A DNA stretch of 64,000 bases, taken from Pseudomonas sp. FeN3W (lineage in GTDB: Bacteria; Pseudomonadota; Gammaproteobacteria; Pseudomonadales; Pseudomonadaceae). The stretch covers positions 2,371,001-2,435,000 of the forward strand of contig CP136010.1 of assembly GCA_030263805.2 (NCBI GenBank), read 5' to 3'. Both the position numbers and the translations under genes were made by a program. Shown one piece after another: positions 52,441-60,271 of this stretch. How positions within the stretch are numbered: position 1 is the stretch's first letter; the number at the start of each line of letters is the position of its first letter. The notes below the pieces were generated by a model. It was not told the DNA's origin. It made no database searches and saw nothing but the letters and a program-made list of their open reading frames with translations.

Positions 52441-52758
52441 TCAGTAGGCGCCGCGTGCGCCATCCTCACCGCTCGTGCCCTGCCTATCGGTCGCACCATC
52501 ACCACCCGCATCGATACCGGTGCCGCGATCACTACCTGTGGTAGTCGCCGGACGCTCAGTCTCATCCGGCATCTTGCCGGTATCGGAAGTCGAATCCATT
52601 CCGCTGCCAGTGCCACCCATGACCCCCGGCTGCTCGGTGCTGTGCCCCATCGAGTCGCGGGGGTCGGTTTCGCTGCCAGTACCGGTATTACCGGCAGCGA
52701 ATGCCGCGCTGGACAGCAGTCCCGCCAGGGTGAATGCCGCAATCTTGTGCATGTTCAT
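52441..52758 (-). CDS. Small exported Gly/Thr/Asp-rich hypothetical protein
   Basis: 105 residues from MNMHKIAAFTLAGLLSSAAFAAG (ATG at 52758, with CAGGAG 6 bases upstream). After the signal peptide the chain is built of Gly, Thr, Ser, Asp and Met (GNTGTGSETDPRDSMGHS; TTTGSDRGTGIDAGGDGATDRQG). No cysteines or fold signature. Similar low-complexity secreted proteins are frequent in Pseudomonas; function unknown. Confidence 0.7.
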   Translation of the reverse strand: MNMHKIAAFTLAGLLSSAAFAAGNTGTGSETDPRDSMGHSTEQPGVMGGTGSGMDSTSDTGKMPDETERPATTTGSDRGTGIDAGGDGATDRQGTSGEDGARGAY

Positions 52759-52875
52759 GATCGACTCCTGCAATTTTTCAGGGGGTTCATGTAATCCGGC
52801 AGCAGGACGCGTCAGGGGTTTCCTAATAGCCTTTACAAAACGTGACAGCCCTGACGGGCGGCCCTGCCAGAGCGC

Positions 52876-53949
52876 CTAGTCATTCGGACCGTCGGTCGCC
52901 TGCGGCCGGTCACCGAGCAAATCCTCCACGTAGAGCATGCGCACCAGCACCATGCCGACCGCGGCCAGCGGCGTCGCCAACAGCAGGCCAAGGGTGCCGG
53001 CCAGCAGGCCAAACAACAGTTGCACGGCGATGGTCAGCGCCGGCGGAACCGAGACGATGCGCTGCTGCATCCACGGCGTGAACACATAACTTTCCAGGGC
53101 CTGGACAAACAGATAGAGCGCGGCGACGTAGAGCACCGTGCGCCCGCCCTCAAGCGAGGCCAGCAGCAGCGCCGGAATCACCGCCAGCACGGGGCCGATA
53201 TTGGGAATGAACGACAACAACCCGGCGATCAAACCCAGCACCAGCGCCAGCTCGATGCCCAGCAGCCACAGGCCGAGCGTGGTCAGCACGCCGATCAGCA
53301 GCATTTCCAGCAGCTTGGCCAGCAGCCAGGCACGCAACGTCGAGCCGCTTTCGTCGAGCACCTCCGCGGCACGCGGGCGATAGCCCAGCGGAATCAGCTT
53401 CAGCAGCCCACGCACGTATATCTGCGGATTGATGGCCAGACAGATGCCGATGGCGAAGGCAATGGCGAAACTGCTCAGCGCCCCGACGATCGAGCCCATC
53501 ACCTTGGTCACCACACTGAACGCGCTGGAACCGTCGGGCAGCGAGTCCTCCAGGCGTTCGCGCTGCTGCAGCAGTTCATTCGCCCAGGGCAGCTGCTCGG
53601 CGCGCTCACGCAGGCGCTCGACGGCCTCGGGCAGCGAATCGGAGAGCGCATCGGCCTGCTCGGCGATGCTCGGCGCGACCAGCCAGCCGGCGCCGCCCAG
53701 GCCGAGCAGCAAGAGCACGAAGAACACCGCCATGGACAACTTGTAGGACAGCACGGTCTTGCTGCACAGCCAGCGGCTCACGCCATGAATCAGCACACCG
53801 AAAAGAATCGAGGCGAACAGCAGCAGGAGAAAATCGAACGCCAGCCAGGCGACGATGCTCAGCAGCACCACGAAGGCCAGCACTGCGGCCTGCACAATCG
53901 TGCGATTGGCAACCTTCTTGGCATCGTTCTGCAGTGTCGTCGTGGACAT
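52876..53949 (-). CDS. AI-2E family (PerM-like) membrane transporter
   Basis: 357 residues with about eight hydrophobic segments. It has the N-terminal paired helices (AVLAFVVLLSIVAWLAFDFLLLLFASILFGVL), a polar region (about 95–150), and the C-terminal family block LIAGLLSFIPNIGPVLAVIPALLLASLEGG. The family name comes from autoinducer-2 export by TqsA; members also export other solutes or act as Na+/H+ antiporters. The substrate is not known. Confidence 0.88.
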   Translation of the reverse strand: MSTTTLQNDAKKVANRTIVQAAVLAFVVLLSIVAWLAFDFLLLLFASILFGVLIHGVSRWLCSKTVLSYKLSMAVFFVLLLLGLGGAGWLVAPSIAEQADALSDSLPEAVERLRERAEQLPWANELLQQRERLEDSLPDGSSAFSVVTKVMGSIVGALSSFAIAFAIGICLAINPQIYVRGLLKLIPLGYRPRAAEVLDESGSTLRAWLLAKLLEMLLIGVLTTLGLWLLGIELALVLGLIAGLLSFIPNIGPVLAVIPALLLASLEGGRTVLYVAALYLFVQALESYVFTPWMQQRIVSVPPALTIAVQLLFGLLAGTLGLLLATPLAAVGMVLVRMLYVEDLLGDRPQATDGPND

Positions 53950-54019
53950 GGTGCTCCCCCTGGTGAATACAAGAGGTACGACAGACCGTCTCGCGCATTA
54001 ATTCAGCGATGACAGGCAA

Positions 54020-55735
54020 TCAGCGCAGCAGCTGCCAGAGCGAGGCACCGACGCCGGCCATGCTCTCGCCCGCCACCAGTCCGGCCGCGGCGACGATCAC
54101 GAAGCGCTCGCCGAGGCTGCGCCAGCGCGAGGCGAAGGCCCAGGCGAGCACGGCACCGAAGGTCATCATCAGCGAAATCGACGCCGGAATGATGAATGCC
54201 AGGCCGAGCGCCGCGGAGCTCGGCAACCAGCGCAGCCGGCGTGCGGGCAGCAGCCCTTCCAGCGCCCCGAGCAGTACGCCCACGAGCGCGCCGGCGAGCA
54301 TCGCCCAGCGTATGTCGGCAGCGAGCGCGTCCAGGCCGCCGGTCAAGGCTTCGGCCACCGCTTTCCAGGTGGCGACCGCCGGGGCCGGCCATTCGGGCGT
54401 GATCAGCATGCTCTGCGGATCGGGAATCAGCAGCTGGTAGGCCAGTACACCGACCACGCTGCCGAGCAGAATGCCGAAGCACTGCGCCACTGCCTGACGT
54501 CCCGGTGCAGCGCCGATGGCATGCCCGACCTTGAAGTCGTTGAGCAGATCGGTGCACTGCCCCGCCGCGCCACCGGCGGTGTTGGCGCTCATCAGATTGA
54601 CCGGCACCTGGCCCGGGGCGAACACGCCGAAGCTCAGCTGCGACAGCTGGCCGATGGCGCCGATCGGCGGAATCCCGGTCGCACCGACCACCCGCGCGGC
54701 AACCATCGCCAGCAGCAGCGCCAACGGAATCGACAGTGCCGCCAGCCAGGGATCGATGCCGAACAGGCTGACCTGCAGCGCCAGCACCAGCCCTACCGAC
54801 AGCGCGAAACCGGCCGCTGGCCAGCCGTGCGGGCGCCGCAACCTCGGCCGCCGGCGTGTCGTTGTCGAGCGTGAGCGCAGCAGGCGCAGGCCCAGCGAGG
54901 TCAGCGTCGCGCAGACCATCAGGCTCACGCCCGGCCACAACAACCATTCGATCAGCGCGGCGAACTGTGGCCCCTGGGCGGCGGCGGGCAAGCGCACCAG
55001 CCCCTCGGTCAGCAGCCAGGGCGCGAGCAGTCCCCAGGCCAGCACGGCGCCGAGCAGCAGCGACAAGCCGACACGCAGTCCGATGATGCCGCCGAAACCG
55101 AGCAGCAGCAGCGACGGCTCGAAACTGAACGTCAGGCGCTCCAGCTGCGCCGAAGGTGCCCAGCGCGGCAGCGTCCAGAAAAAGGTGTCGAGCAATTTGC
55201 TCCCGGCGGCCAGCACGGCGGCGCCACCCAGCACCCAGAGCCGCCGTCCGGCTTCGGCGCCATGGCTGTAGATCTGCTGCAGGGTGGCCAGGGTCGCCAT
55301 GCCCTCGGGAAAGCGCAACCCCGATTCGACGATCAGCGAGGGCCGCAGATACCAGGCCACCCAGACCCCGAGAAAGCTCACCGAGAACACCCAGGCCATC
55401 AGCGGCAGGCTGTCCAGCTGCTGACCGGTGAGCAAGGTATAGGCGGGAATCGGTGCCACCAGCCCGCCGGAGATGATCGAGGCGCAGGATGAGGCGGTGG
55501 TCTGGTTGATGTTGCTTTCCAGCAACGACCAGCGCGGACGGCCGAACGCGACGGCCATGCTCTGCCAGAACGCGAAGCCGATCAGCAGCGCGATGATCGA
55601 CATATTGAACGACCAGCCGATCTTGAGGCCCGAGTAGACATTCGACGGTGCCAGCAGCGCACCCAACAGCAGACCGGTGAGCAAGGCACGCAGGGTCAGT
55701 TCACGAGACGAAACGGCAGAGGTGGTCGCGATCAT
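54020..55735 (-). CDS. OPT/YSL family oligopeptide-type transporter
   Basis: 571 residues with about fourteen helices. TLRALLTGLLLGALLAPSNVYSGLKIGWSFNMSIIAL at the N-terminus and NINQTTASSCASIISGGLVAPIPAY are typical OPT signatures. The substrate class in bacteria is poorly defined (peptides or metal chelates). Transcribed away from csgD, with 190 bases between. Confidence 0.88.
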   Translation of the reverse strand: MIATTSAVSSRELTLRALLTGLLLGALLAPSNVYSGLKIGWSFNMSIIALLIGFAFWQSMAVAFGRPRWSLLESNINQTTASSCASIISGGLVAPIPAYTLLTGQQLDSLPLMAWVFSVSFLGVWVAWYLRPSLIVESGLRFPEGMATLATLQQIYSHGAEAGRRLWVLGGAAVLAAGSKLLDTFFWTLPRWAPSAQLERLTFSFEPSLLLLGFGGIIGLRVGLSLLLGAVLAWGLLAPWLLTEGLVRLPAAAQGPQFAALIEWLLWPGVSLMVCATLTSLGLRLLRSRSTTTRRRPRLRRPHGWPAAGFALSVGLVLALQVSLFGIDPWLAALSIPLALLLAMVAARVVGATGIPPIGAIGQLSQLSFGVFAPGQVPVNLMSANTAGGAAGQCTDLLNDFKVGHAIGAAPGRQAVAQCFGILLGSVVGVLAYQLLIPDPQSMLITPEWPAPAVATWKAVAEALTGGLDALAADIRWAMLAGALVGVLLGALEGLLPARRLRWLPSSAALGLAFIIPASISLMMTFGAVLAWAFASRWRSLGERFVIVAAAGLVAGESMAGVGASLWQLLR

Positions 55736-55925
55736 TACCCTACCTTAGCAGCCGTGCGGTGCAAAAACGCGCGCCCTTTTCGCCGGCGCGCTCGGCATTC
55801 GGCGGAGTTGTGCACGTGCTGGCTGGATAATGCCCGTTCGCCATCTCTCGGCTGAACTTCGCTGCAAGGTGCTGGTCGTTTAGTAACTTTTTAATCAATC
55901 ACGCCCGACTGACTAGGTACCGAAC

Positions 55926-56582
55926 ATGGACGCGGAGCTTACACGGGACACATCCTCCCCAACTGTCACGCTGTTAACCGGCAATGAGCTGCTGGGGTTG
56001 TTTTTTCGCCACTTTCTAGGCGAGCAGGCGCAAGTCGAAGTTGCCCTGACCGGACTGCAATCACCGGATAATCGCGGCGCCGACCTGTTTCTGGTCGACG
56101 CCGGCCACAGCGAGGCGGAACAGATATCCAGCCTGATCGACCAGCTCGACGAGCACACACCGGTGGCGCTGGTGAATATCGTCCCCGAGCAGGCCGAGCA
56201 ACTGGTCGAGAGGCATCCGGTGATTCGCGGGGTGTTCTACAGCCACGCCACCCGCGAGCACCTGCTCGAGGGCATCCTCGTGCTGCTCAAGGGTGGCGAC
56301 TGGCTGCCACGGGTCCTCACCGAGAGACTGCTGGGCCAGTGGCGGCGCATGCGCCAGCTCGCTGAAACCAAGTCCAGCCTGACGCTGCGCGAGCGCGAGA
56401 TCCTGAGCCTGGCCGGCAAGGGGCTGTCGAACGCGGAAATCGCCGAGCAGCTGTGCCTCAGCCCACACACGATCAAGAGTCATATCCACAATCTGCTGCG
56501 CAAGATTGGCGCGTCCAATCGGGCCGAGGCAGCGTACCTGCTGCGTAGTCATCTCGACTGGGACAAGTCCTGCAGCGCTTGA
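55926..56582 (+). CDS. csgD: LuxR-family regulator of curli genes (CsgD-like)
   Basis: 218 residues. The N-terminal half is a degenerate receiver (VTLLTGNELLGLFFRHFLG; LFLVDAGHSEAEQ) in which the usual acidic pair is not complete, as in CsgD. The C-terminal LuxR helix-turn-helix is clear: LTLREREILSLAGKGLSNAEIAEQLCLSPHTIKSHIHNLLRKI. csgB- and csgA-like genes follow, so it is probably their activator. It is about the same length as E. coli CsgD (216). Confidence 0.85.
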   Translation: MDAELTRDTSSPTVTLLTGNELLGLFFRHFLGEQAQVEVALTGLQSPDNRGADLFLVDAGHSEAEQISSLIDQLDEHTPVALVNIVPEQAEQLVERHPVIRGVFYSHATREHLLEGILVLLKGGDWLPRVLTERLLGQWRRMRQLAETKSSLTLREREILSLAGKGLSNAEIAEQLCLSPHTIKSHIHNLLRKIGASNRAEAAYLLRSHLDWDKSCSA

Positions 56583-56586
56583 GTAG

Positions 56587-56626
56587 CGTCCGCTAGCGCC
56601 CGCGGCGACGGGCGGTCTAGCGGACG
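56587..56626 (+). terminator. Large hairpin between csgD and csgB
   Basis: CGTCCGCTAG and CTAGCGGACG form 10 perfect pairs, extended by CGCCCG/CGGGCG across a short bulge, loop CGGCGA. No U-tract follows. It could slow read-through from csgD or act as a processing site. Confidence 0.6.
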
Positions 56627-56789
56627 GAGCGTCATCGAAAATGCTCTGGCACGGCCTGGAAACGTCACGCAGTGACAGGTATTAATCCCTGGCGAACCTC
56701 ACGCGCGGCACCTTTTACATCATCCGATGGATGTTCAAGGGCGCCCGCCACGTTCAAGAATCGCGGCCACTGTCATCCGGTACACGCCA

Positions 56790-57281
56790 ATGACCCGTTC
56801 CGCCCTGCCCCGCGCCACCTCACTGTTTGCTCTGATTGCCTGCCTGGCCTGCGCGCCGCTGATGGCCGCCGACCTGATGGACAACGGCGATCTATCCCCT
56901 CTTGGCAGCACCAGCGCCAACGCCTCCCGGCTTGCCATTCAGCTGACCGACGCGAAGGCCGCCTACATTCAGCAGCTGGGCCAGGGCAATCTCGCCGAGT
57001 TGACCCAGAACGGCCAGGCGTTGAGCGCGCAGATGCTGCAGCAGGGCAGCGACCAGGAAGCCTTCACCCTGCAGCACGGCGAAAACCTGATGGCGGTCAT
57101 CGAGCAGGTCGGACAGGGCAATTACGCCGAAATCCGCCAGACCGGCAGCGACAACCAGGCCAGCATCAGCCAATACGGCGCCTATAACGATGCGCGCATC
57201 GAGCAGACCGGCCAGGGCCTGCGCAGCGCGGTGACGCAATTCGGCGTCGGCCAGCAGATCAATATCGTGCAGGGTCGCTAG
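56790..57281 (+). CDS. csgB: Curli nucleator-like protein (CsgB)
   Basis: 163 residues from MTRSALPRATSLFALIACLAC; signal peptide ends near MAAD. The mature protein has about four or five curlin-type repeats of the QxGxxNxAxIxQxG kind: QLGQGNLAELTQNG, QVGQGNYAEIRQTG, QTGSDNQASISQYG and QTGQGLRSAVTQFG. CsgB anchors to the cell and nucleates CsgA fibres. Its identity as CsgB rather than CsgA rests on gene order, shorter length and fewer repeats. Confidence 0.82.
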   Translation: MTRSALPRATSLFALIACLACAPLMAADLMDNGDLSPLGSTSANASRLAIQLTDAKAAYIQQLGQGNLAELTQNGQALSAQMLQQGSDQEAFTLQHGENLMAVIEQVGQGNYAEIRQTGSDNQASISQYGAYNDARIEQTGQGLRSAVTQFGVGQQINIVQGR

Positions 57282-57456
57282 TGGCCTGTTTGGTAAGTCC
57301 AATTGGTCAATTTCGGCGCCCATGGCCCCGATACCGTGTTGCTGCTCCTCGCCATAGCCCCGCTATGACTCGTCGCAGCGCCTTGTCTCGGAGCCATGTT
57401 CATCCGAACTTGCCTCAACCACTCACCGCACAGGCCACTGGCGATCAGGAGAGTTC

Positions 57457-58338
57457 ATGTTCAAGCCTACGGCAATTGCCACCCTGCTCACCCTCGCCGC
57501 CGCTCAGGCCATGGCGCAGAACAGCATCGAACTGGAGCAGCTCGGCACGGACAACGTCGCCGAGCTGCAACAGACCGGCCTGGTCGAGTCCAGCACGATG
57601 GATGTCAGCCAGATCGGCAACCTCAACACCGCCAGCATCACGCAGATCGGCGAGGCCTACTTCAAGGTCGCCAACCTGCAGCAGATCGGTAACGCCAACG
57701 TCGCCACCCTCGAGCAGACCGGGCGTACCAGCACGGTCGATGCCAGCAGCATCGGCAACGGCAACCAGATCACCGGCAGCCAGACCGCCTTCGTCACCGC
57801 CCAGATCGAACAGCGCGGCGATGACAACGTGCTGACCTTCGACCAGCAGGGCTATTTCGAAGGGTCGCGGATGAGCGTGTCGCAGGACGGTCTGGGCAAC
57901 CTGGCCGACATCTACCAAGGCGACGGCAATCGCATGAACATCGCCCAGGCCGGCACCTACAACATCGCCGAGATTCAGCAGAACGACTACCACAACGAAC
58001 TGGACTTCACCCAGAGCGGCGACAGCAACCGGCTGACGGTCGACCAGAACGGCTTCGGCGGCCGCATCAGCGGCTCGTCGATCGGCAGCGGCAACAGCGT
58101 CGACATCGTCCAGAGCTTCATGTCCAACCAGGCCACGGTGATCCAGAGCGGCAACGACAACCTGGCGAGCATCGAGCAGGGCAACTACGGTCATCAGGCC
58201 ACCATCACCCAGCTGGGCAGTGCCAACGAAGCGATCATCCGCCAGAGCCTGCCGGTCAACGATTTCACCCGCCTGCCCGGCGTCGCGACGATCCAGCAGA
58301 GCGGCACCGGCAACAGCGCCACCATCGTCCAGCAGTAG
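57457..58338 (+). CDS. csgA: Curli major subunit-like protein (CsgA), extended
   Basis: 293 residues with signal peptide MFKPTAIATLLTLAAAQAMA. The rest is about a dozen curlin-type repeats: QLGTDNVAELQQTG, QIGNLNTASITQIG, QIGNANVATLEQTG, QRGDDNVLTFDQQG, QAGTYNIAEIQQN, QSGNDNLASIEQG, GSANEAIIRQS and QSGTGNSATIVQQ, among others. E. coli CsgA has five repeats in 151 residues; this one is about twice as long and its repeats are less regular, with spacers of varying length. Expected to form extracellular amyloid fibres. Confidence 0.84.
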   Translation: MFKPTAIATLLTLAAAQAMAQNSIELEQLGTDNVAELQQTGLVESSTMDVSQIGNLNTASITQIGEAYFKVANLQQIGNANVATLEQTGRTSTVDASSIGNGNQITGSQTAFVTAQIEQRGDDNVLTFDQQGYFEGSRMSVSQDGLGNLADIYQGDGNRMNIAQAGTYNIAEIQQNDYHNELDFTQSGDSNRLTVDQNGFGGRISGSSIGSGNSVDIVQSFMSNQATVIQSGNDNLASIEQGNYGHQATITQLGSANEAIIRQSLPVNDFTRLPGVATIQQSGTGNSATIVQQ

Positions 58339-58385
58339 CGCAACCACCCTCCAGCCACGGACCGGCTTCAACGGAATCAGAACGG

Positions 58386-58781
58386 ATGCTGACCATGACC
58401 CTCACCACCTGGCTGCTCGCAGCCACCCCCGCTCCCGCTGATGCGCCGGTAGCCGTCAGTTTCGAACTGCAACCGGCCGAGCAAAGCCGGCTTTCGTTCG
58501 CCCTGTGCTTCAAGGGCAGCGGACAGCAGGTCCGCTTTCGTCTCAAGGTTCGCTCCAGCGGCAGGGCCGGCAATGCCCAGACCGCGCAGAGCGGCACGCT
58601 GATCGCCACCCCGACGCAGCAATGCCCGCTGAACAACCGCCTCGGCATCGCCGACGACACCCGCGTCGAGGCCGAGCTGCAGTGGTGGATCGACGATGCC
58701 GAGCAGCCGCCGATCCTGCGCAGCTACCCGGACGACGACGCCGACGTGGGCGACGAAGACCAGCCGGAACAGATCGCGTGA
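58386..58781 (+). CDS. csgH: CsgH-like curli assembly inhibitor
   Basis: 131 residues; M1 at 58386 or M4 at 58395, with a short hydrophobic N-terminus (TLTTWLLAATPAPA) that could be a signal. The domain VSFELQPAEQSRLSFALCFKGSGQ, then RLKVRSSGRAGNAQTAQSGTL and VEAELQWWIDD matches the CsgC/CsgH immunoglobulin-like fold, especially the SGxxGxxxxxQxG segment. Such proteins keep CsgA from polymerising in the periplasm. It has two Cys (CFKG and QCPL). An acidic tail ends the protein. Confidence 0.7.
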   Translation: MLTMTLTTWLLAATPAPADAPVAVSFELQPAEQSRLSFALCFKGSGQQVRFRLKVRSSGRAGNAQTAQSGTLIATPTQQCPLNNRLGIADDTRVEAELQWWIDDAEQPPILRSYPDDDADVGDEDQPEQIA

Positions 58782-58819
58782 AGGCCGAAAGCGGACCGAC
58801 GGCGCACCAGGTGGCGCTC

Positions 58820-58872
58820 GTTCAGCGCAGGTTCAGCTGGGGTTCAGGCGGGGTTCAGTGACACCCGTTCAG
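58820..58872 (+). promoter_or_regulatory. Array of five GTTCAG repeats upstream of oprH (PhoP boxes)
   Basis: GTTCAG starts at 58820, 58831, 58842, 58853 and 58867. The first four are exactly 11 bases apart, one helical turn, which is the PhoP direct-repeat spacing; the fifth is 14 bases on. PhoP boxes in enterics are (G/T)GTTTA-N5-(G/T)GTTTA. The array ends 43 bases before the oprH ATG, so PhoP activation of oprH-phoPQ is strongly suggested. Confidence 0.75.
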
Positions 58873-58915
58873 GCTAGGGGCCGTCAGTATCCCGCTGCCT
58901 GAAAAGGAGTCACCG

Positions 58916-59521
58916 ATGAAAAAACTCAGCACCCTGGCCCTGGCCACTACCCTCGGCATCCTCAGCTTCGGCGCCCACGCCGCCGAGAACTTCGCCGGTC
59001 TCACCTGGGGCAAAACCACCGTCAATACCGATCGTTCCAGCGACCTGAAGCAGAACATGGGCGGCGAAAACCGTTTCGATGACACCATCAAGAACAGCGG
59101 CACCTGGGGTGTTCGCGCCGGTCAGATGACCGACGAGGGCCGCTACTACATGACCTACGAGAACGTCTCGGACGATTACGGCAGCACCTTCAAGCTGCGC
59201 CAGCAGAACCTGCTCGGCAGCTACGACCTGTTCCTCCCGCTGGGCGACACCACCCGCCTGTTCGGCGGCGCCAGCGCCGGTCTGACCAAGCTGGAGAACG
59301 AATCCAAGGGCTACAGCCGTGACAGCGACATCGGTTACCTGGTCGGCCTGCAGGCCGGTATCCTGCAGAAACTCGGCGACAACACCTCGGTGGAAGCCGG
59401 TTACCGCTACCTGCGCAGCAACGCCGGCACCGAAGTGTCCGAGCGTGGCGTCGGCAAGCTGGGCTCGATCGACCTGCACAGCAGCAAGCAGGCCTATCTG
59501 GGTCTGAACTATCACTTCTGA
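58916..59521 (+). CDS. oprH: PhoP/Q-regulated outer membrane protein OprH
   Basis: 201 residues with signal peptide MKKLSTLALATTLGILSFGAHA. The mature chain (ENFAGLTWGKTTVN; WGVRAGQMTDEGRYYMTYENVS; RQQNLLGSYDLFLPLGDTTRLFGGAS; GYLVGLQAGILQ; ending YLGLNYHF) matches OprH, an eight-strand barrel that binds LPS and stabilises the outer membrane at low Mg2+. It sits upstream of phoPQ exactly as in P. aeruginosa. The C-terminal Phe is the usual BAM signal. Confidence 0.92.
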   Translation: MKKLSTLALATTLGILSFGAHAAENFAGLTWGKTTVNTDRSSDLKQNMGGENRFDDTIKNSGTWGVRAGQMTDEGRYYMTYENVSDDYGSTFKLRQQNLLGSYDLFLPLGDTTRLFGGASAGLTKLENESKGYSRDSDIGYLVGLQAGILQKLGDNTSVEAGYRYLRSNAGTEVSERGVGKLGSIDLHSSKQAYLGLNYHF

Positions 59522-59550
59522 TGGCGTTACGCTGACAGAACGTTGAACGA

Positions 59551-59576
59551 CGGCCAGGCAGCACCTGGCCGTTTTT
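59551..59576 (+). terminator. Terminator between oprH and phoP
   Basis: CGGCCAGG, loop CAGCA, CCTGGCCG, then TTTTT. It ends about 18 bases before the phoP ATG. This would leave oprH as the major transcript with limited read-through to phoPQ. Confidence 0.88.
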
Positions 59577-59593
59577 GCACGGGGAGCAGACCA

Positions 59594-60271
59594 ATGAAAG
59601 TGCTGGTGGTGGAAGACGAGGCGCTGCTGCGCCACCACTTGCAGACCCGACTCGGCGAAAGCGGGCATGTCGTCGATGCCGTGCCCAACGCCGAAGAAGC
59701 GCTGTTTCAAACCCACGAATTCAACCATGACCTGGCCGTCATCGATCTCGGCCTGCCGGGTATCAGCGGGCTGGACCTGATCCGCCAGCTGCGCAGCCGC
59801 GGCAAGGCCTTCCCCATCCTCATCCTTACCGCGCGCGGCAACTGGCAGGACAAGGTCGAGGGTCTGGCCGCCGGCGCCGACGACTACGTAGTCAAACCGT
59901 TCCAGTTCGAGGAGCTGGAAGCCCGGCTGAATGCGCTGCTGCGCCGCTCCAGCGGTTTCACCCAGGCCACCATTGAGGCCGGCCCGCTGCTGCTCGACCT
60001 CAATCGCAAGCAGGCCACGGCCAATGGCGCGCCGCTGGCGCTGACCGCCTACGAATACCGCATCCTCGAATACCTGATGCGCCATCAGCAGCAGGTGGTG
60101 GCCAAGGAGCGGCTGATGGAGCAGCTCTACAGCGGCGACGAGGAGCGCGACCCGAACGTCATCGAAGTGCTGGTCGGCCGGCTGCGGCGCAAGCTGGAGG
60201 CGCAGTGCGCGATGAGGCCCATCGAAACCGTGCGCGGCCTCGGCTACCTGTTCACCGAGCGCTGCCGATGA
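59594..60271 (+). CDS. phoP: Response regulator PhoP
   Basis: 225 residues, the normal PhoP length, from MKVLVVEDEALLRHHLQTRL (ATG at 59594 after GGGGAGCAGACCA). Phospho-acceptor Asp in LAVIDLGLPGISG; Lys in VVKPFQFEEL; OmpR-type DNA-binding domain from about 125, ending TVRGLGYLF. It responds to PhoQ and is expected to bind the GTTCAG array upstream. The stop overlaps the phoQ start by 4 bases. Confidence 0.95.
   Translation: MKVLVVEDEALLRHHLQTRLGESGHVVDAVPNAEEALFQTHEFNHDLAVIDLGLPGISGLDLIRQLRSRGKAFPILILTARGNWQDKVEGLAAGADDYVVKPFQFEELEARLNALLRRSSGFTQATIEAGPLLLDLNRKQATANGAPLALTAYEYRILEYLMRHQQQVVAKERLMEQLYSGDEERDPNVIEVLVGRLRRKLEAQCAMRPIETVRGLGYLFTERCR

Noticed and set aside
56645..56662. Sigma-54 promoter before csgB (TGGCACGGCCTGGA)
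   Set aside because: The -24 element is present, but the -12 TTGC is missing.
57500..58330. Direct DNA repeats suggestive of a repeat array
   Set aside because: They reflect curlin-type protein repeats, with codon differences between copies.
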